Part shown: in pieces, positions 18,954 through 27,798 of the stretch
Layout: each line of letters starts with the position of its first letter
Numbering within the stretch: position 1 is the stretch's first letter
NCBI RefSeq assembly: GCF_011045025.1
Contig: NZ_JAAKZX010000016.1
Span: forward strand, 19,861 to 83,860
Length of the DNA: 64,000 nt
Source: Streptomyces ureilyticus
GTDB taxonomy: Bacteria > Actinomycetota > Actinomycetes > Streptomycetales > Streptomycetaceae
Reading direction: 5' to 3'
The notes under the pieces: model-generated
What the model was told of the DNA's origin: nothing
Seen by the model: the letters and a program-made list of their open reading frames with translations, nothing else
Databases searched by the model: none
Made by a program: the position numbers and the translations under genes

Positions 18954-20462
18954 CTAGTAGGAGAAGGCCATCGGCTTGTCGGCGTCACGGGAGTCGCCGC
19001 CGATCTTGGTGGGCGGATTGAGGTCGGCCTCGGTGAGTTCGGGCGGTCCGGCCTTGATGTACTTCGCGAGCAGCTTCACCTCGATGACGGCGAGGATCGC
19101 GTAGAGAGTCGTGAAGACGATCATCGAGGTGAGGACCTCACCCTGCGACACACCGGGGGAGACCGCGTCGCGGGTCTGCAGCACGCCGTACACGACCCAC
19201 GGCTGGCGGCCCATCTCGGTGAAGATCCAGCCCCAGGAGTTGGCGATCAGCGGGAACCCCAGGGTCAGGAACGCGATGCGCCAGTACCACTTGGTGAGCG
19301 TCGGGCCGAGTGCCTTCCTGGGCAACAGCACCAGATACGGCACCTCGTCGTCCCCCACGCGCAGGTGCTGCGGCAGCAAGAACTTCTTCCGTGTCAGCCA
19401 GAGCCCGACCAGACCGATGGTCAAGGACGTCATGCCGAAGCCGATCATCCAGCGGAAGCCCCAGTACGCGACCGGGATGTTGGGCCGGTAGTCGCCTGGG
19501 CCGTACCGCTCCTGTTCGGCCTTGTTGACGTCGTTGATGCCGGGGACGTACGAACTGAAGTCGTCCTTGGCGAGGAAGGAGAGCAGCCCTGGAATCTCGA
19601 TGGCCACCTTGTTGTGGCCCTTGTCGACGTCCCCGTAGGCGAACACCGAGAAGGGCGCGGGCGCCTCGCCGTCCCACAGTGCCTCGGCCGCCGCCATCTT
19701 CATCGGCTGCTGCTCGTACATGATCTTGCCGAGGACATCTCCGCTGATCGCGGTGAACATGCCCCCGATGACCACGGTGACCAGGCCGAGCCGCAGCGAG
19801 GTCTTCATCACGAGGATGTGCTTCTTGCGGGCCAGATGGAAGGCCGCGATGCCGACCATGAAGGCGCCACCTGTGAGGAAGGCCGCGGAGAGGGTGTGGA
19901 AGGCCTGGGCGAGCGCGGTGTTCTGGGTCAGGACCAGCCAGAAGTCGGTGAGTTCGGCACGGCCCCGCTGCTCGTTGATCCGGTAGCCGACGGGGTGCTG
20001 CATCCAGGAGTTGGCGGCGAGGATGAAGTACGCCGACAGGATTGTGCCGATCGAGACCATCCACATGCACGCGAGGTGGATCTTCTTCGGCAGCTTGTCC
20101 CAGCCGAAGATCCACAGACCGATGAACGTGGACTCGAAGAAGAACGCGATCAGCGCCTCGAAGGCGAGCGGAGCACCGAAGACGTCACCGACGAAGCGCG
20201 AGTAGTCGGACCAGTTCATGCCGAACTGGAACTCCTGCACGATGCCTGTCACGACACCCATCGCGATGTTGATCAGGAAGAGCTTCCCCCAGAACTTCGT
20301 CGCCCTGAGGTACTTCTCGTTCCCCGTACGCACCCAGGCGGTCTCCAGGCCGGCGGTGAGCGCGGCGAGCGAGATGGTCAGGGGGACGAAGAGGAAGTGG
20401 TAGACGGTGGTGATGCCGAACTGCCATCGCGCCAGGGTCTCCGGCGCCAAAGCCAGGTCCAC
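18954..20462 (-). CDS. cydA: cytochrome bd ubiquinol oxidase subunit I
   Basis: This 502-residue haem-binding subunit starts at a GTG at 20462. The segment TTVYHFLFVPLTISLA carries the conserved N-terminal histidine that ligates haem. Other family hallmarks are FGMNWSDYSRFVGDVFGAPLAFEALIAFF and the C-terminal GRQPWVVYGVLQTRDAVS. The enzyme oxidises quinol and reduces oxygen with high affinity under low oxygen. The upstream Rex-type operator predicts repression at high NAD/NADH. It is the first gene of cydA-cydB-cydDC. Confidence 0.97.
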   Translation of the reverse strand: MDLALAPETLARWQFGITTVYHFLFVPLTISLAALTAGLETAWVRTGNEKYLRATKFWGKLFLINIAMGVVTGIVQEFQFGMNWSDYSRFVGDVFGAPLAFEALIAFFFESTFIGLWIFGWDKLPKKIHLACMWMVSIGTILSAYFILAANSWMQHPVGYRINEQRGRAELTDFWLVLTQNTALAQAFHTLSAAFLTGGAFMVGIAAFHLARKKHILVMKTSLRLGLVTVVIGGMFTAISGDVLGKIMYEQQPMKMAAAEALWDGEAPAPFSVFAYGDVDKGHNKVAIEIPGLLSFLAKDDFSSYVPGINDVNKAEQERYGPGDYRPNIPVAYWGFRWMIGFGMTSLTIGLVGLWLTRKKFLLPQHLRVGDDEVPYLVLLPRKALGPTLTKWYWRIAFLTLGFPLIANSWGWIFTEMGRQPWVVYGVLQTRDAVSPGVSQGEVLTSMIVFTTLYAILAVIEVKLLAKYIKAGPPELTEADLNPPTKIGGDSRDADKPMAFSY

Positions 20463-20547
20463 GTCGTCATTCTCCTTACGTCGCCGTGGTCACAGCGGCA
20501 GTTTGACCCGCTTGTTCGCAGACATCACGGGATCAACCGGGCAAGCT

Positions 20548-20563
20548 TGTGAACGCGTTCACA
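20548..20563. promoter_or_regulatory. Rex operator (ROP) upstream of cydA
   Basis: TGTGAACGCGTTCACA is a perfect 16-bp palindrome 85 bases upstream of the cydA start and matches the established Streptomyces Rex site TGTGAAC-N2-GTTCACA. It is nested in a wider CTTGTGAA (20546-20553) and TTCACAAG (20564-20571) arrangement. Rex is an NADH-sensing repressor, so cydABDC should be induced when respiration slows. Confidence 0.9.
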
Positions 20564-20695
20564 TTCACAAGCAATTATGACGCATGGCTGTTCGGAGCAT
20601 GAGGGGTGGGGGGTCCCTAAGTTCGGACCATTCGGGTCCCTGGCACGAAGACGCAGGTCAGAGCCTAGCGACACGAATACGGGTGCAGCAGACCA

Positions 20696-20730
20696 CCGGC
20701 AGAGCCCCGTCCACGACGGAACCCTGCCGG
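20696..20730 (-). terminator. stem-loop terminator after the aminotransferase gene
   Basis: CCGGCAG (20696-20702) pairs with CTGCCGG (20724-20730), and the loop itself contains a CCGTC/GACGG pair. It lies 10 bases past the stop of the leftward aminotransferase gene and separates it from the cydA upstream region. Confidence 0.6.
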
Positions 20731-20740
20731 CCGCCGGAGG

Positions 20741-21829
20741 CTAGAGCTCCTTGCGGAACCCCTCCGTCGTCTTCAGGAAGATGTCGTTCGCCTCGGTCTC
20801 ACCGATCGTCACGCGCACGCCCTCCCCCGGGAACGGCCGCACGACGACCCCGGCCTGCTCACAGGCCGCCGCGAAGTCGACCGTACGCTCGCCGAGCCGC
20901 AGCCAGACGAAGTTCGCCTGCGTCTCGGGCACCGTCCAGCCCTGCCCCCGCAAGGCCTCGACTACGCGCGTGCGCTCGCACACCAGCGAGCCCACCCGGC
21001 CGAGGAGCTCGTCCTCGGCACGCAGCGAGGCGACCGCCGCGTCCTGCGCGAGCTGGCTCACACCGAAGGGCACGGCGGTCTTGCGCAGTGCCGCCGCCAC
21101 CGGCTCATGGGCGATCGCGAAGCCGACGCGCAGCCCGGCGAGTCCATACGCCTTGGAGAACGTACGCAGCACGCACACGTTCGGTCGCTGGCGGTAGATC
21201 TCGACGCCGTCCGGCACCTGGGGATCGCGGATGAACTCCCGGTACGCCTCGTCGAGAACCACCAGCACATCGCGCGGCACCCGGTCGAGGAAGCGCTCCA
21301 GCTCGGCCCGGCGCACCACGGTGCCGGTGGGGTTGTTGGGGTTGCAGACGAAGATCAGCCGCGTCCGCTCGGTGACCGCGTCCGCCATCGCGTCGAGGTC
21401 GTGCACGTCCCCCGGCGTCAGCGGCACCTGCACCGGCGTCGCCCCGCTGATCTGCGTGATGATCGGGTACGCCTCGAAGGACCGCCAGGCGTATATGACC
21501 TCGTCACCGGGACCGCTCGTGGCCTGCAGCAGCTGCTGGGCGACGCCGACGGAGCCCGTGCCGGTGGACAGATGCGTGAGCGGCACCGCGAACCGGTCCG
21601 CCAGTTCACTCATCAGCCCCGTGCACGCCATGTCCGGGTACCGGTTGAAGGATCCCGCCGCCGCGGCCACTGTCTCCATCACCCCGGGCAGCGGCGGATA
21701 CGGGTTCTCGTTGGAGGACAGCTTGTACGCCACCCGACCGCCGGCCGCAGCGCCCGCGGCGGGCTTCCCAGGCTTGTACGTGGGGATACCCTCCAGCTCG
21801 GCACGCAGCTTGGGGCTCGTCTCGCTCAC
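20741..21829 (-). CDS. hisC2: histidinol-phosphate / aromatic amino acid aminotransferase
   Basis: This 362-residue class I/II PLP aminotransferase has the lysine-containing [16 protein letters not shown] and the substrate-side [10 protein letters not shown] and DEAYREF motifs. A GAGGAGG ribosome-binding site precedes the GTG at 21829, which I take as start; the frame continues upstream but does not look like protein. Family members act on histidinol phosphate or as phenylalanine/aromatic aminotransferase. Since this genus usually has a separate hisC in the his operon, a role in phenylalanine or tyrosine synthesis is equally possible. Confidence 0.85.
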   Translation of the reverse strand: MSETSPKLRAELEGIPTYKPGKPAAGAAAGGRVAYKLSSNENPYPPLPGVMETVAAAAGSFNRYPDMACTGLMSELADRFAVPLTHLSTGTGSVGVAQQLLQATSGPGDEVIYAWRSFEAYPIITQISGATPVQVPLTPGDVHDLDAMADAVTERTRLIFVCNPNNPTGTVVRRAELERFLDRVPRDVLVVLDEAYREFIRDPQVPDGVEIYRQRPNVCVLRTFSKAYGLAGLRVGFAIAHEPVAAALRKTAVPFGVSQLAQDAAVASLRAEDELLGRVGSLVCERTRVVEALRGQGWTVPETQANFVWLRLGERTVDFAAACEQAGVVVRPFPGEGVRVTIGETEANDIFLKTTEGFRKEL

Positions 21830-22223
21830 CGCAGTCCTCCTCGTGACCACCACCGGCTTCCAATACTGCTCACCTTAAGAGGATTCGGCGCCGCTGCGTA
21901 TGGCTCGGGACCGACCACGTAGGCGGTCCTCGGGCATCGGCCCACGGAGGCGTACGAAGTGGGGGGCGCGCCGCTGTCCGGTTCAAGCGCCGGTGGCTCA
22001 CGCCGTGGCGCGCATCCCCCATGCAGGTGAGTTGAGACCTCTTCGAAACATCACCCCTTCGGCAGGCTCATGCGTCCCGACAAGTGACGTACTGTCATTG
22101 AATCGCTCAACTACCTTCCTTTCCAAGCCAATTGAGTGCTGTCGACCTTGCAGAAACGTGCCTGTCAACGAGTGAATATGCGCCCGCACTACCCCACCGC
22201 ATGAGCCCTACTATCGGCTCGCC
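21830..22223. other. 394-bp divergent intergenic region, no gene seen
   Basis: The region lies between the leftward aminotransferase and the rightward LacI-family gene and must hold both promoters. The part near 22020-22200 is AT-richer than its surroundings. No operator palindrome or small gene convinced me. Confidence 0.4.
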
Positions 22224-23336
22224 ATGACAGCAGCAGGGAAGCACCAGGTGAGCCGGGCGGAGACCTCCCGTCGAAGCAGTCGGCCGGGCCGGGCGGGCAT
22301 CAGAGACGTGGCCGCCGCCGCGGGGGTCTCCATCACGACCGTGTCCGACGCACTCAACGGCAAGGGCCGGCTCCCGGACGCCACCCGACGCCATGTCCGC
22401 GAGGTCGCCGACCGGCTGGGCTATCGCCCTTCCGCCGCGGCCCGCACGCTCCGTACCGGAAAGTCGGGCCTCATCGGCCTGACCGTCACGACCTACGGGG
22501 ATGAACCTTTCACCTTCACGGAGTTCGCGTACTTCGCGGAGATGGCCAGAGCCGCCACCTCGGCCGCGCTCGCCCGGGGCTACGCCCTGGTCATCCTCCC
22601 CGCCACCTCGCGGCACGACGTGTGGTCGAACGTGGCCCTGGACGGAACCGTCGTCATCGACCCCTCCGACCAGGACCCTGTCGTCAGCGAACTCGTCCGG
22701 CAGGGTTTACCGGTGGTCTCCGACGGCCGCCCCGCCGGCTCGCTGCCGGTGACCGCCTGGGTGGACAATGACCACGAAGCCGCGGTCCTGGGCATCCTCG
22801 ACCACCTGGCCGACGCGGGAGCCCGCCGGATCGGCCTGCTCACCGGGACCTCGACCGACACGTACACACATCTGTCGACGACCGCGTACCTGCGCTGGTG
22901 CGAGCGCGTCGGCCAGGAGCCGGTGTACGAGGCCTACCCCGCGCACGATCCCTGCGCGGGATCCGCCGCCGCCGACCGGCTGCTCGCCCGGCCCGACCGG
23001 CCCGACGCCGTGTACGGACTGTTCGACCCGAACGGCACCGACCTCCTCGCGGCCGCCCGCCGCTACGGTCTGCGCGTACCGGAGGATCTGCTGCTCGTGT
23101 GCTGCAGTGAGTCCGCCGTGTACGCCAACACCGAGCCGCCCCTCACTACTCTTTCGCTCAAGCCGCGTCACATCGGCACAGCCGTGGTCCAGCTCCTCAT
23201 CGACGCAATCGAGGGGGTCGAATCAGACCAACCGGTCGAGCAGGTGATACCCACGGAGTTGATCGTGCGGTCCTCCTCCGATCGACGGCCGACGCGTACG
23301 ACCGTCAGCCCGCCCCGATCACCCGAGGAGAGGTGA
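22224..23336 (+). CDS. LacI-family transcriptional regulator
   Basis: The 370-residue protein has a LacI-type helix-turn-helix (IRDVAAAAGVSITTVSDALNGKGRLPDATRRHV, about residues 25-57) followed by the hinge helix region and a periplasmic-binding-protein-like effector domain (about 85-345). The final residues are a disordered Ser/Arg/Pro tail. The hinge and the AVYGLFDPNGTDLLAAARRYGLRVPEDLLLV segment are typical. The effector is unknown; no sugar-utilisation genes flank it. It stands alone between the aminotransferase and a metallophosphoesterase. Confidence 0.88.
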   Translation: MTAAGKHQVSRAETSRRSSRPGRAGIRDVAAAAGVSITTVSDALNGKGRLPDATRRHVREVADRLGYRPSAAARTLRTGKSGLIGLTVTTYGDEPFTFTEFAYFAEMARAATSAALARGYALVILPATSRHDVWSNVALDGTVVIDPSDQDPVVSELVRQGLPVVSDGRPAGSLPVTAWVDNDHEAAVLGILDHLADAGARRIGLLTGTSTDTYTHLSTTAYLRWCERVGQEPVYEAYPAHDPCAGSAAADRLLARPDRPDAVYGLFDPNGTDLLAAARRYGLRVPEDLLLVCCSESAVYANTEPPLTTLSLKPRHIGTAVVQLLIDAIEGVESDQPVEQVIPTELIVRSSSDRRPTRTTVSPPRSPEER

Positions 23337-23539
23337 CCTCAGGCGGTGACATCCGGTGAGAAGGCCCCTCCCAATTCGGGAGAAAACCACGGTGAACTGC
23401 GGTCCTGCCCCGATTCACCACCCCTGGGTCATCACATGGCGCGATCCGCATTCCTATGATGGGCGCACGACACCGCGGGCCGCTGCGACCAGGCAGTCCA
23501 ATGCGGTGCAGATGCGGCGCGATGGTGGTGGAGGGGTCG

Positions 23540-24664
23540 ATGACTCAGGGGGCCGGTCAGGGACCCGAGGTGCGGACGCCGACGGTGCGCGACTTCCGCG
23601 CGCCTACGGACGTCCACGAAGCCGATCCGTATGCGCAGCCCTACGGCCCGTACGGCCAGCCCGGACCCCATTGGCAACAATCGCCTCATGCGCAGCAGAT
23701 GCCTCCCGGCGAAGGCACCAGACCGGGTGAGGACGACGAGGGCTACACGCCGACGCAGCGCGATCTGCCCGTCATCAACCGCGGTGACACCCTTCAGGTG
23801 CCGGTCAGCCCCGAAGCCGCGACCGTCCCGCAGTCCACCGCCGGGCCCGGCCCGCTGTATGTCGTCGGCGACGTGCACGGCTACCTCGACGAACTCGTCG
23901 CCGCGCTGCGCGAGAAGGGCCTCATCGACATCGACGGCCGCTGGTCGGCGGGCACCGCACGGCTGTGGTTCCTCGGGGACTTCACCGACCGAGGGCCCGA
24001 CGGCATCGGCGTCATCGACCTCGTGATGCGGCTGTCCGCCGAGGCCGCCGCGGCCGGCGGCTACTGCAAGGCGCTGATGGGCAATCACGAGCTGCTGCTG
24101 CTCGGCGCCAAGCGATTCGGCGACACCCCCGTCAACTCCGGTGCCGGTACGGCTACTTTCCAGGCCGCCTGGCTGCTCAACGGCGGCCAGAAGACCGATA
24201 TGGAACGCCTCGAAGATCACCATCTGCAGTGGATGGCCCGCCTCGACGCGATGGAGCTGGCGGACGGGCACCTGTTGGTGCACTCCGACACCACCGCCTA
24301 TCTCGACTACGGCGACTCCATCGAGGCGGTCAACGACACCGTCCGCGAAGCCCTCACGCGCAACGACGCGGATGAATGCTGGGACCTCTTCCGCAAGTTC
24401 ACCAAGCGCTTCGCCTTCCGCGACGACGGGGGCGCGCAGGCCGTGCGCGAACTCCTCGACATGTACGGCGGCTCCCGGATCGTTCATGGTCACAGTCCCA
24501 TTCCGTACCTTCTCGGCGAGGTCGGCTCAGAGGAAGACGACGATTCCGCGGGCCCGGTGGTCGAAGGACCGCATGTGTACGCGGACGGGCTGGCCATCGC
24601 GATGGACGGCGGCGTGACCATGGCCGGAAAGCTATTGGTCCAGCAACTGCCCCTGGATAGCTGA
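23540..24664 (+). CDS. calcineurin-like metallophosphoesterase
   Basis: From the ATG at 23540, preceded by GGAGGGG, the protein has 374 residues. The first 95 residues are a Pro/Gln/Tyr-rich disordered leader (DPYAQPYGPYGQPGPHWQQSPHAQQ). The phosphoesterase core then shows the metal ligands in order: VVGDVHGY, FLGDFTDRGPD, GNHE and the later VHSD and VHGHSPIPY. The motifs resemble the PPP-type serine/threonine or dinucleotide phosphatases. The long leader is unusual. Likely cytosolic, since no signal peptide is seen. Confidence 0.85.
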   Translation: MTQGAGQGPEVRTPTVRDFRAPTDVHEADPYAQPYGPYGQPGPHWQQSPHAQQMPPGEGTRPGEDDEGYTPTQRDLPVINRGDTLQVPVSPEAATVPQSTAGPGPLYVVGDVHGYLDELVAALREKGLIDIDGRWSAGTARLWFLGDFTDRGPDGIGVIDLVMRLSAEAAAAGGYCKALMGNHELLLLGAKRFGDTPVNSGAGTATFQAAWLLNGGQKTDMERLEDHHLQWMARLDAMELADGHLLVHSDTTAYLDYGDSIEAVNDTVREALTRNDADECWDLFRKFTKRFAFRDDGGAQAVRELLDMYGGSRIVHGHSPIPYLLGEVGSEEDDDSAGPVVEGPHVYADGLAIAMDGGVTMAGKLLVQQLPLDS

Positions 24665-24853
24665 CCCTTTTCCGGGCAGGCGTTCTTCCACCTGGGACAG
24701 GGCCTACCGAGGGGCAATTTCTGGAAACCCCCTGTCACCTCGTGCCGTCCCGGCTCTACCATCAGCTTATCCGTAGCAGGCTCCCCTCCGTTTCTGCCCG
24801 ACGGCTCGTCAGCATGCCGAGCCCCAAGCCCTACGGAGCATCGGGGGATGCAC

Positions 24854-25708
24854 ATGAACAGCGTTCCGCAGCACCTGCTGAGCGAGGACCGCCAAGAGTA
24901 CGAGCGGATCCTCGATGAGGCGCTGCGCTCCGCACCAAACCGTCCAGAACTCGCCGCTGTCGGCCAGCGCCTCAACCCCGAACAACTGCGCACCATGGCG
25001 CTCGACGCCTCCGCTCTCATCACTGCGGCCGCGGCGACCGAATACCAGCACTACGTGAAGGTCCGTGAGGAACTGCGCCAGCCGGCGCCGCCCACCTCAC
25101 GCGTCCACGAAGGATCCGGCTCCACGGACCCGGGCACGAGCGCGGTGGGGCTCGCCGCCACGGTGGGGGAGGCCGCCGGGGCGGGCGCCGTCGCCGTCGC
25201 CGCGGTACTCACTCCCGTCCTCGCCGGCACCGCCTCGGCGATCTTCCTACTCGTCGGCTACCTCCTGAAGATGCTCAACCCCGAGCCGGCATTCGCCCAG
25301 ACCCTCCTCACCACCGGGTGGGTCTTCGGCGCGGTGACCGCGGCCGCGATCCTGATCGCCGCGGTCGGTCTGCTGCTCACCGCACTCCGCAACGGAGAGA
25401 GTTCGCTGCAGGCCGACGCGCGAGGTGAACGCAGTGAGGAGCTGACCGGGGCCAGGGAAGCCTGGCACGAGGCCCTTCTGGAGCGCGGCATCATGCCGTT
25501 CCTCCGAGAGGCACTCGCCGACCCGGGCTCAGCTGCCCTCGGCCGTACGACACCGCCACGACCGACCAGCCGAATCCCCCATCTCGGCTACAACCGCCCG
25601 GGCTTCAGCAGCCCCGACGGCGGCCCAGCGGCAGGTCCCCGCCCCCGCTACTCGAGCCCGGACTTCTCAAGCCCGGACTTCGGGGGACCGGAGCATCAGC
25701 CGGAGTAG
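24854..25708 (+). CDS. conserved membrane protein of unknown function
   Basis: From the ATG at 24854 (GGGGG about seven bases upstream) the protein has 284 residues. Two strong membrane helices (about 115-140 and 160-185) are flanked by a soluble helical N-terminus and a disordered C-terminus with short SSPDF repeats. No enzymatic motif is visible. The gene directly borders the left junction of the integrated element, so before integration it lay just downstream of, and convergent with, thiC. Confidence 0.65.
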   Translation: MNSVPQHLLSEDRQEYERILDEALRSAPNRPELAAVGQRLNPEQLRTMALDASALITAAAATEYQHYVKVREELRQPAPPTSRVHEGSGSTDPGTSAVGLAATVGEAAGAGAVAVAAVLTPVLAGTASAIFLLVGYLLKMLNPEPAFAQTLLTTGWVFGAVTAAAILIAAVGLLLTALRNGESSLQADARGERSEELTGAREAWHEALLERGIMPFLREALADPGSAALGRTTPPRPTSRIPHLGYNRPGFSSPDGGPAAGPRPRYSSPDFSSPDFGGPEHQPE

Positions 25709-25879
25709 GGACGGCCGGGCGAGACCAGAGGCAGCCGAACCGGGACCCCGAACGCCCGGCCGGCCGGACAAGCCGTACGGTCACTCCGGCCCACGACCAC
25801 GAAGTCGAGGGCCGGAGCCCGGAGCCGTGCGCTGTCGCTGTGCCCGGAGCGGTGTGCTGCCGCCGTGCCCGGACCAGGT

Positions 25880-26011
25880 TCAGTCCGCGAGCGGCAGATA
25901 CACCCGGTTTCCGCTGGCCGCGAACTCCTTCGACTTCTGCACCATTCCTTCCTCGATCTCCGCCTGCGTACCACCGTGTTCGCGGCGGATGTCCTGGGAG
26001 ATCTTCATCGA
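25880..26011 (-). pseudogene. thiC: displaced original 3' end of thiC (left junction remnant)
   Basis: Read on the minus strand, this segment encodes [23 protein letters not shown] followed by [19 protein letters not shown] and a stop. These are the last about 43 residues of a ThiC protein, with no start and no upstream part. The intact thiC at 39469-41289 ends in the closely related [19 protein letters not shown]. The remnant is in the same orientation and exactly 13,607 bp away from the matching point in thiC. Joining 26000 to 39608 regenerates an in-frame thiC, so this is the host's original 3' end cut off by integration. Confidence 0.9.
26001..26011. repeat. attL core
   Basis: ATCTTCATCGA is the left copy of the crossover core. 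To its left is the displaced thiC tail; to its right the element begins with an AT-rich stretch (AACTGAGTATTACTTAAAAC) leading to the integrase gene. Confidence 0.8.
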
Positions 26012-26084
26012 ACTGAGTATTACTTAAAACCACACATGCGCTAGAGTCGTTCCACCAGCCCGTTCAGTGGACCGAGGGGGACCC

Positions 26085-27653
26085 GTGGGCAAGCGCGAAG
26101 AGGTCATCAGCAACTTACGAGGCGTACCTGAGGGACTGCCGTCCGTCGAGGAAGTCCGCGCCATGGTTGCCGCCGATCCCGATCTCAAGTGCGTCGTCTG
26201 CTACGCGCGGATCTCGTTCGACGGCCGAGTGAAGGACGCCCACGGCATCGAGGATCAGCACCGCGACATGACCGACGCCGCCCGCAGGTTCGGGTGGCTG
26301 GTCGTCTACCGCTACACGGACAACGACAAGAGCGCCAGCAAAGAAGGCGTTGTTCGCGACGACTTCGAGCAGCTGATCAGCGATCTTGCGACAGGAACGA
26401 CTCCCGAGGGCTACCCGATCCACGGTGTCATGGCCGTGAACGACGACCGTCTGTACCGGCGTCCGAGCGACTGGGAGCGGTACCTGAAGGCGTTCACCTC
26501 TCACGAGGGACGCGTCTACCACGACTCGAACGGCGTGCAGGATCTGTACGCAGAGGGGTTCGAGATCAAGGGACTTGTGGGTGTCGCCATGTCGCTCAGC
26601 GAGACGAGGAAGAAGCAGCGGCGAAGCCGGAACAGCCATCGCAGCCGTGCGGTCCGTGGGCAGGCCGTCGCAGCTTGGCGCCCCTTCGGATGGGAGGACG
26701 ACAAGGTCACCTTGCGCTCGGAGGAAGCGGAAGCGATCCGCCAGGCCGTAGAGGACGTGATCGCGGGAGCCTCCATTTCGGAGATCACCCGGCGGTGGAA
26801 GGAGGCCGAGTTCATCACGAGTCGCGGCAACCCCTTCCAGTACCAGACCGTGAAGCAGGTCCTCATGAACGCACGGCTCTGTGGCTACCGCGAGATCAAG
26901 GGCGAGATTGTCCGCGACGGCGACGACCAGCCCATCGTGGGCGAGTGGAAGTCGATCATCACGCCAAAGCAGTGGTTCGCCGTCACTGCCAAGATCAGGG
27001 AACGCGGGGGCGGGACCGGCATGCCTCGCGGTGGGCTAGTCCACAAGTACCTTCTGACCGGCATTCTCCGTTGCGGCAACGTGCTGGAGGACGGCACGAC
27101 CTGCAACAACAAGATGATCGGGATCAAGGCGAACGACTGGCTCAAGTACCAGCACGCCTACATGTGCAAAAAGACCGTGGACGGCGGCTGCAATAAGACG
27201 TACAAGCGGGGCGACAAGACGGACGAGATCATCGAGAAACTGGTGATCGCGAAGCTGGAGAAGGACGCCGCGAGCAAGGCCCAGGACGTGCCTGACTGGG
27301 ACAAGACCGAGGCGTTGGAACGTGCCATCAAGAGCCGCAACGAACTGGAGCGTCGTTGGCACGACGACGAAGATACGGACATCGACGACGAGACGTTCTT
27401 CCGCAACCTCCCGGTCCTGGAGAGGCGAATCAAGGAGTTGCGTGCCGACGAGGCCAAGCACGAGGCGTTGAAAGCCGAAGCCGAGTCGGCGCAAGAGGAC
27501 ATCGCGAAGGCGTGGAAGTCGAAGACGATCACCCAGAAGCGTGATGCGATCAAGAAGGTTCTGAGCGCGGTGGTCGCGGTGCCCGGCGGGAAGGGCAACA
27601 AGACCTTTGATCCCGACCTCCTTAAGCCGGTTTGGCGGTCCTCCGGCGAGTGA
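26085..27653 (+). CDS. int: large serine recombinase (integrase)
   Basis: This 522-residue integrase belongs to the phiC31-like large serine recombinases. The catalytic domain has the serine in CYARIS near residue 45 and the arginine-rich DDRLYRRPSDWERY segment. A recombinase domain follows (about 190-300). Then comes the zinc ribbon, with cysteines in CGNVLEDGTTC and CKKTVDGGC, and a coiled coil near 430-480 (ERAIKSRNELERRWHDDEDTD). I place the start at the GTG at 26085, 6 bases after GAGGGGG, rather than the GTG at 26067. It sits 74 bases inside attL, as expected for an integrase next to its attachment site. Confidence 0.93.
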   Translation: MGKREEVISNLRGVPEGLPSVEEVRAMVAADPDLKCVVCYARISFDGRVKDAHGIEDQHRDMTDAARRFGWLVVYRYTDNDKSASKEGVVRDDFEQLISDLATGTTPEGYPIHGVMAVNDDRLYRRPSDWERYLKAFTSHEGRVYHDSNGVQDLYAEGFEIKGLVGVAMSLSETRKKQRRSRNSHRSRAVRGQAVAAWRPFGWEDDKVTLRSEEAEAIRQAVEDVIAGASISEITRRWKEAEFITSRGNPFQYQTVKQVLMNARLCGYREIKGEIVRDGDDQPIVGEWKSIITPKQWFAVTAKIRERGGGTGMPRGGLVHKYLLTGILRCGNVLEDGTTCNNKMIGIKANDWLKYQHAYMCKKTVDGGCNKTYKRGDKTDEIIEKLVIAKLEKDAASKAQDVPDWDKTEALERAIKSRNELERRWHDDEDTDIDDETFFRNLPVLERRIKELRADEAKHEALKAEAESAQEDIAKAWKSKTITQKRDAIKKVLSAVVAVPGGKGNKTFDPDLLKPVWRSSGE

Positions 27654-27798
27654 GCTGAAGCCCAAGGATCTCCCCCACACTTCGCAACTGATCATCGGAG
27701 AGCGGGGGAGATTCGCGTAGATGCCGCTCGATCCATGCATTGACGGCCGCCGCTTCCTCCCGCTCCGGATCGGCGCGTGTCGCTCGGGGGCTACTCAG
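27622..27798 (-). CDS. small protein of unknown function downstream of rep
   Basis: A minus-strand frame ending in TAA at 27622 encodes RADPEREEAAAVNAWIERHL then RESPPLSDDQLRSVGEILGL and a basic tail. The composition is clearly protein-like. It overlaps the end of the convergent integrase gene by 32 bp and the end of rep by a few bases. No ATG or GTG is available in frame: the open frame begins just after a TGA inside rep, and a CTG at 27798 is the best start. Coupling to rep translation is likely. In position it could be an excision factor, but nothing in the sequence proves that. Confidence 0.45.
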   Translation of the reverse strand: MSSPRATRADPEREEAAAVNAWIERHLRESPPLSDDQLRSVGEILGLQLTRRRTAKPA

